From a virus: a DNA stretch of 39,074 bases. The DNA is taken from positions 1-39,074 of the IMG/VR virus record IMGVR_UViG_3300038682_000138; one strand, written 5' to 3'. A program made the position numbers and the translations under genes. Under the pieces are notes generated by a model. It did not search any database, was not told the origin of the DNA, and saw only the letters and a program-made list of their open reading frames with translations. Positions 37,263-39,074 of this stretch are shown in pieces (within the stretch, counting starts at the first letter, position 1; the number at the start of each line of letters is the position of its first letter).

Positions 37263-39049
37263 TATACTTCCTCCTGTGTTAGACGGCTAAACCACCCACC
37301 GATTTCAGTAGGTAGAGGCAAGTCCTGCTCTATTAAAACCTTGGCCTCCATATCATAGCCAAGGTTAGTTATCTTCAAGTTCTCTGTTTTTGACGCTTCC
37401 GCCGTGTCCATAAGCGTGGATACGAACTGGTCGGGGGCGCGGTATCCGTTGATCTTCGGACGCCATGAGTCTATGAGCTTAGCCCATATAGAAGTCATTC
37501 TCTTCATCATCGTTCTGGTAGTACCACTACCGTACTGCTCGTCCGCTACGGGCAAGGTAAGTATTGTCGACGTTAGCTGTAGCCCGATTATAATCTCCTG
37601 GCTCTCTACCTCTACGGTAAAGTTACCGCTTGAGTCAAGCGTGACGTCAGGATGAACCGCGCCGTCTACGAGAACCTGACAGGTTCTGTCTGCAAGATGC
37701 TCCGCCGTGCCCCCTGATATTTTGGTAGGAGTACCCGACGAGTCGACCTCTGCATTGAATATTACGTGGGAGTCCATCTTCGTGTTTCGAGACTGCCTCA
37801 TTCTCTCTATGCAAAATAGCGGGGCGTCGACTCCCCTATCTACAACCATCCATATTTCGTCCGACCCATCAAAAGGTAGAGATATTGCGTCGACTATTCG
37901 TCCGTTGGTGGAGCGGGTTGAAAAGCCTATAGCTTCAGTGTATATGTCGTAAGTGGCCTGAATTAGCCTACCGTCGCGAGTCACCCCGATTATCCTGCTG
38001 TTTGGATTCGCGGCATAAGACATTCTCTTTATCCTCCCCCCACCCTTAGTTATGTGATCACTTGGGTACGTAAGGTCTCGGGACTTCCATACGTCGGTGT
38101 CATAGTCGTATTCTGTTGCTCGTATCTTACGGTTGTCAGTTGTTATGAACGAAAGCTTATCCCCGAGTTCTAATGCCGGAGCTGTAGTAGCCCCGTAAGA
38201 ACTCTGCAGAGCCGTTGCGGTATCGCCGGGTATTAGAACCCCTCCGCTTGCGTATATAGAGTGCTCCGCTTTATCCGTACCCATAACTAACCCACGACCC
38301 TGAGCGCCTTTAATCCACTCAATCAAGCCTCCGCCGTCGATATCGGCTGATATAGCTTCATCGTCTAATCCTGTGCCGAGGTTAAAATCGTAGGTGTCGG
38401 TTGTCGTCGATGCCCAAAAAGTATTAGGGGCTGACACGCAACCTCCGAGCCACAGTCTACCACCATAAAATTCAATAGCGTTTGGCCTATCATCCGCGCC
38501 CCATACTGACGGTTGGTTAGTGAGGATCTGTATCCCCGCCTCGCACCCGAATAATCTCTCTGAATATTTTATATATATCAGCTCTGTATTTCTGCAGGCT
38601 ATTAGTATCTGGCTTGCAAACGCATCGTCCGCCCCTATCAACGGGTCAGCGACATATTGCATAGTATCGAAAGATGCCGCGTCCCACGGAGTCACAAATT
38701 CCGCATTCCCTAATCCCGAGTCTACGTCGAACATCTGAACAGATGTCACTGTTAGCGAGGATTCCCCTATAGCCTGTACCGTAAGACTAAGAGTAGACTC
38801 GTCGACAATGTCTAAGTCGAACTCTATCGTTCCTACATGGGAGAAGAACTCCGTATGAAGATTAATCGCACCGGAGGAGTTGCCTATGGCTATCTGACCT
38901 ACGCCTTCTATCTCAGATATCCTGACCTTTACCCTGTACGTACCAGTAGTAGAGCCTTTGATTGAGTAGTCTTGGTATATCCTCGCGTACCCAGTCCCCT
39001 CCCTAACTATAGTAACGGCGCCGTATACTGAGGATACGTATCCAGACCC
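37262..39049 (-). CDS. Tail tubular protein B, C-terminal part (gene split by contig ends)
   Basis: This is the larger portion of the T7 gp12-like nozzle protein. From the overlap at 38872-39049 the frame runs without stops to 37262. An internal ATG at 38749 is not the true start. Segments such as IQILTNQPSVWGADDRPNAIEFYGGRLWLGG and FWASTTTDTYDFN...DDEAISADI match the beta-propeller-like pattern of this family (GRLW..G....P..V..S....Y.F). Joined to 21-552 it makes 713 residues. The next gene begins in an overlapping TAATG. Confidence 0.88.
   Translation of the reverse strand, partial: GSGYVSSVYGAVTIVREGTGYARIYQDYSIKGSTTGTYRVKVRISEIEGVGQIAIGNSSGAINLHTEFFSHVGTIEFDLDIVDESTLSLTVQAIGESSLTVTSVQMFDVDSGLGNAEFVTPWDAASFDTMQYVADPLIGADDAFASQILIACRNTELIYIKYSERLFGCEAGIQILTNQPSVWGADDRPNAIEFYGGRLWLGGCVSAPNTFWASTTTDTYDFNLGTGLDDEAISADIDGGGLIEWIKGAQGRGLVMGTDKAEHSIYASGGVLIPGDTATALQSSYGATTAPALELGDKLSFITTDNRKIRATEYDYDTDVWKSRDLTYPSDHITKGGGRIKRMSYAANPNSRIIGVTRDGRLIQATYDIYTEAIGFSTRSTNGRIVDAISLPFDGSDEIWMVVDRGVDAPLFCIERMRQSRNTKMDSHVIFNAEVDSSGTPTKISGGTAEHLADRTCQVLVDGAVHPDVTLDSSGNFTVEVESQEIIIGLQLTSTILTLPVADEQYGSGTTRTMMKRMTSIWAKLIDSWRPKINGYRAPDQFVSTLMDTAEASKTENLKITNLGYDMEAKVLIEQDLPLPTEIGGWFSRLTQEEV
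38872..39049. repeat. Terminal overlap, copy 2
   Basis: Exact 178-bp duplicate of 21-198. After it, bases 39050-39057 diverge from the genome, as expected for a mismatched random-primer tail, before the synthetic tag. Confidence 0.93.
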
Positions 39050-39057
39050 CTGCTTAT

Positions 39058-39074
39058 GATCGTGACTGGGAAAC
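39058..39074 (-). other. Synthetic amplification tag (right end)
   Basis: GATCGTGACTGGGAAAC is the exact reverse complement of the first 17 bases of the window. It should be trimmed. Confidence 0.95.

Overview
The window is an essentially complete genome of a lytic, T7-like (short-tailed, podovirus-type) bacteriophage, assembled as a linear contig. Both ends carry a 17-base synthetic tag (GTTTCCCAGTCACGATC, typical of random-primed amplification). Just inside the tags is an exact 178-bp overlap (21-198 = 38872-39049). Removing tags and overlap closes a circle of about 38,851 bp. The tail tubular protein B gene, cut by the ends, then rejoins in frame (714 codons). The host cannot be named from the sequence. 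Promoters look like ordinary bacterial sigma70 promoters and no phage RNA polymerase was seen, so transcription probably depends on the host enzyme.

Layout. A ~1.5 kb control region (9179-10687) separates two divergent arms. The minus-strand late arm runs from 9178 leftward, through the artificial ends, to 26971: small and large terminase, a membrane protein, portal, a Bbp19-like protein, scaffold, capsid, small head/tail proteins, tail tubular proteins A and B, four internal virion proteins or candidates, an M15 peptidase endolysin with a small holin candidate, and a tail fibre/tailspike. The plus-strand early arm runs from 10688 to 26931. It starts with small unknown proteins, then a ParB-like protein, a DUF2800 PD-(D/E)XK-type protein, a DUF2815 ssDNA-binding protein, family A DNA polymerase, VRR-NUC nuclease, ATP-dependent DNA ligase, PrimPol/VirE-type primase-helicase and SNF2-type helicase. 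The arms converge at about 26.95 kb. No integrase, repressor, tRNA or CRISPR was seen.

The unusual content is a set of dispersed DNA elements. (1) At least 23 copies, plus several decayed ones, of GTTCCACGTGGAAC, the core of a chromosomal ParB-binding site (parS), usually extended to AAGGGG...CCCCTT. They lie between genes and in frame inside genes, in a genome that also encodes a ParB-like protein without ParA. (2) A second family, ACCACCATA/TATGGTGGT, with more than 20 copies, often within 20-70 bp of a parS-like site. (3) Seven copies of TACGTA-N5-TACGTA, all with an 11-bp pitch and mostly just upstream of early genes. (4) Two tandem structured elements upstream of the DNA polymerase gene, sharing a 32-nt block and showing compensatory base changes. 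Together these suggest a phage with its own centromere-like or nucleoid-like DNA organisation and a dedicated early-gene operator system. No binding experiment is available from sequence alone.
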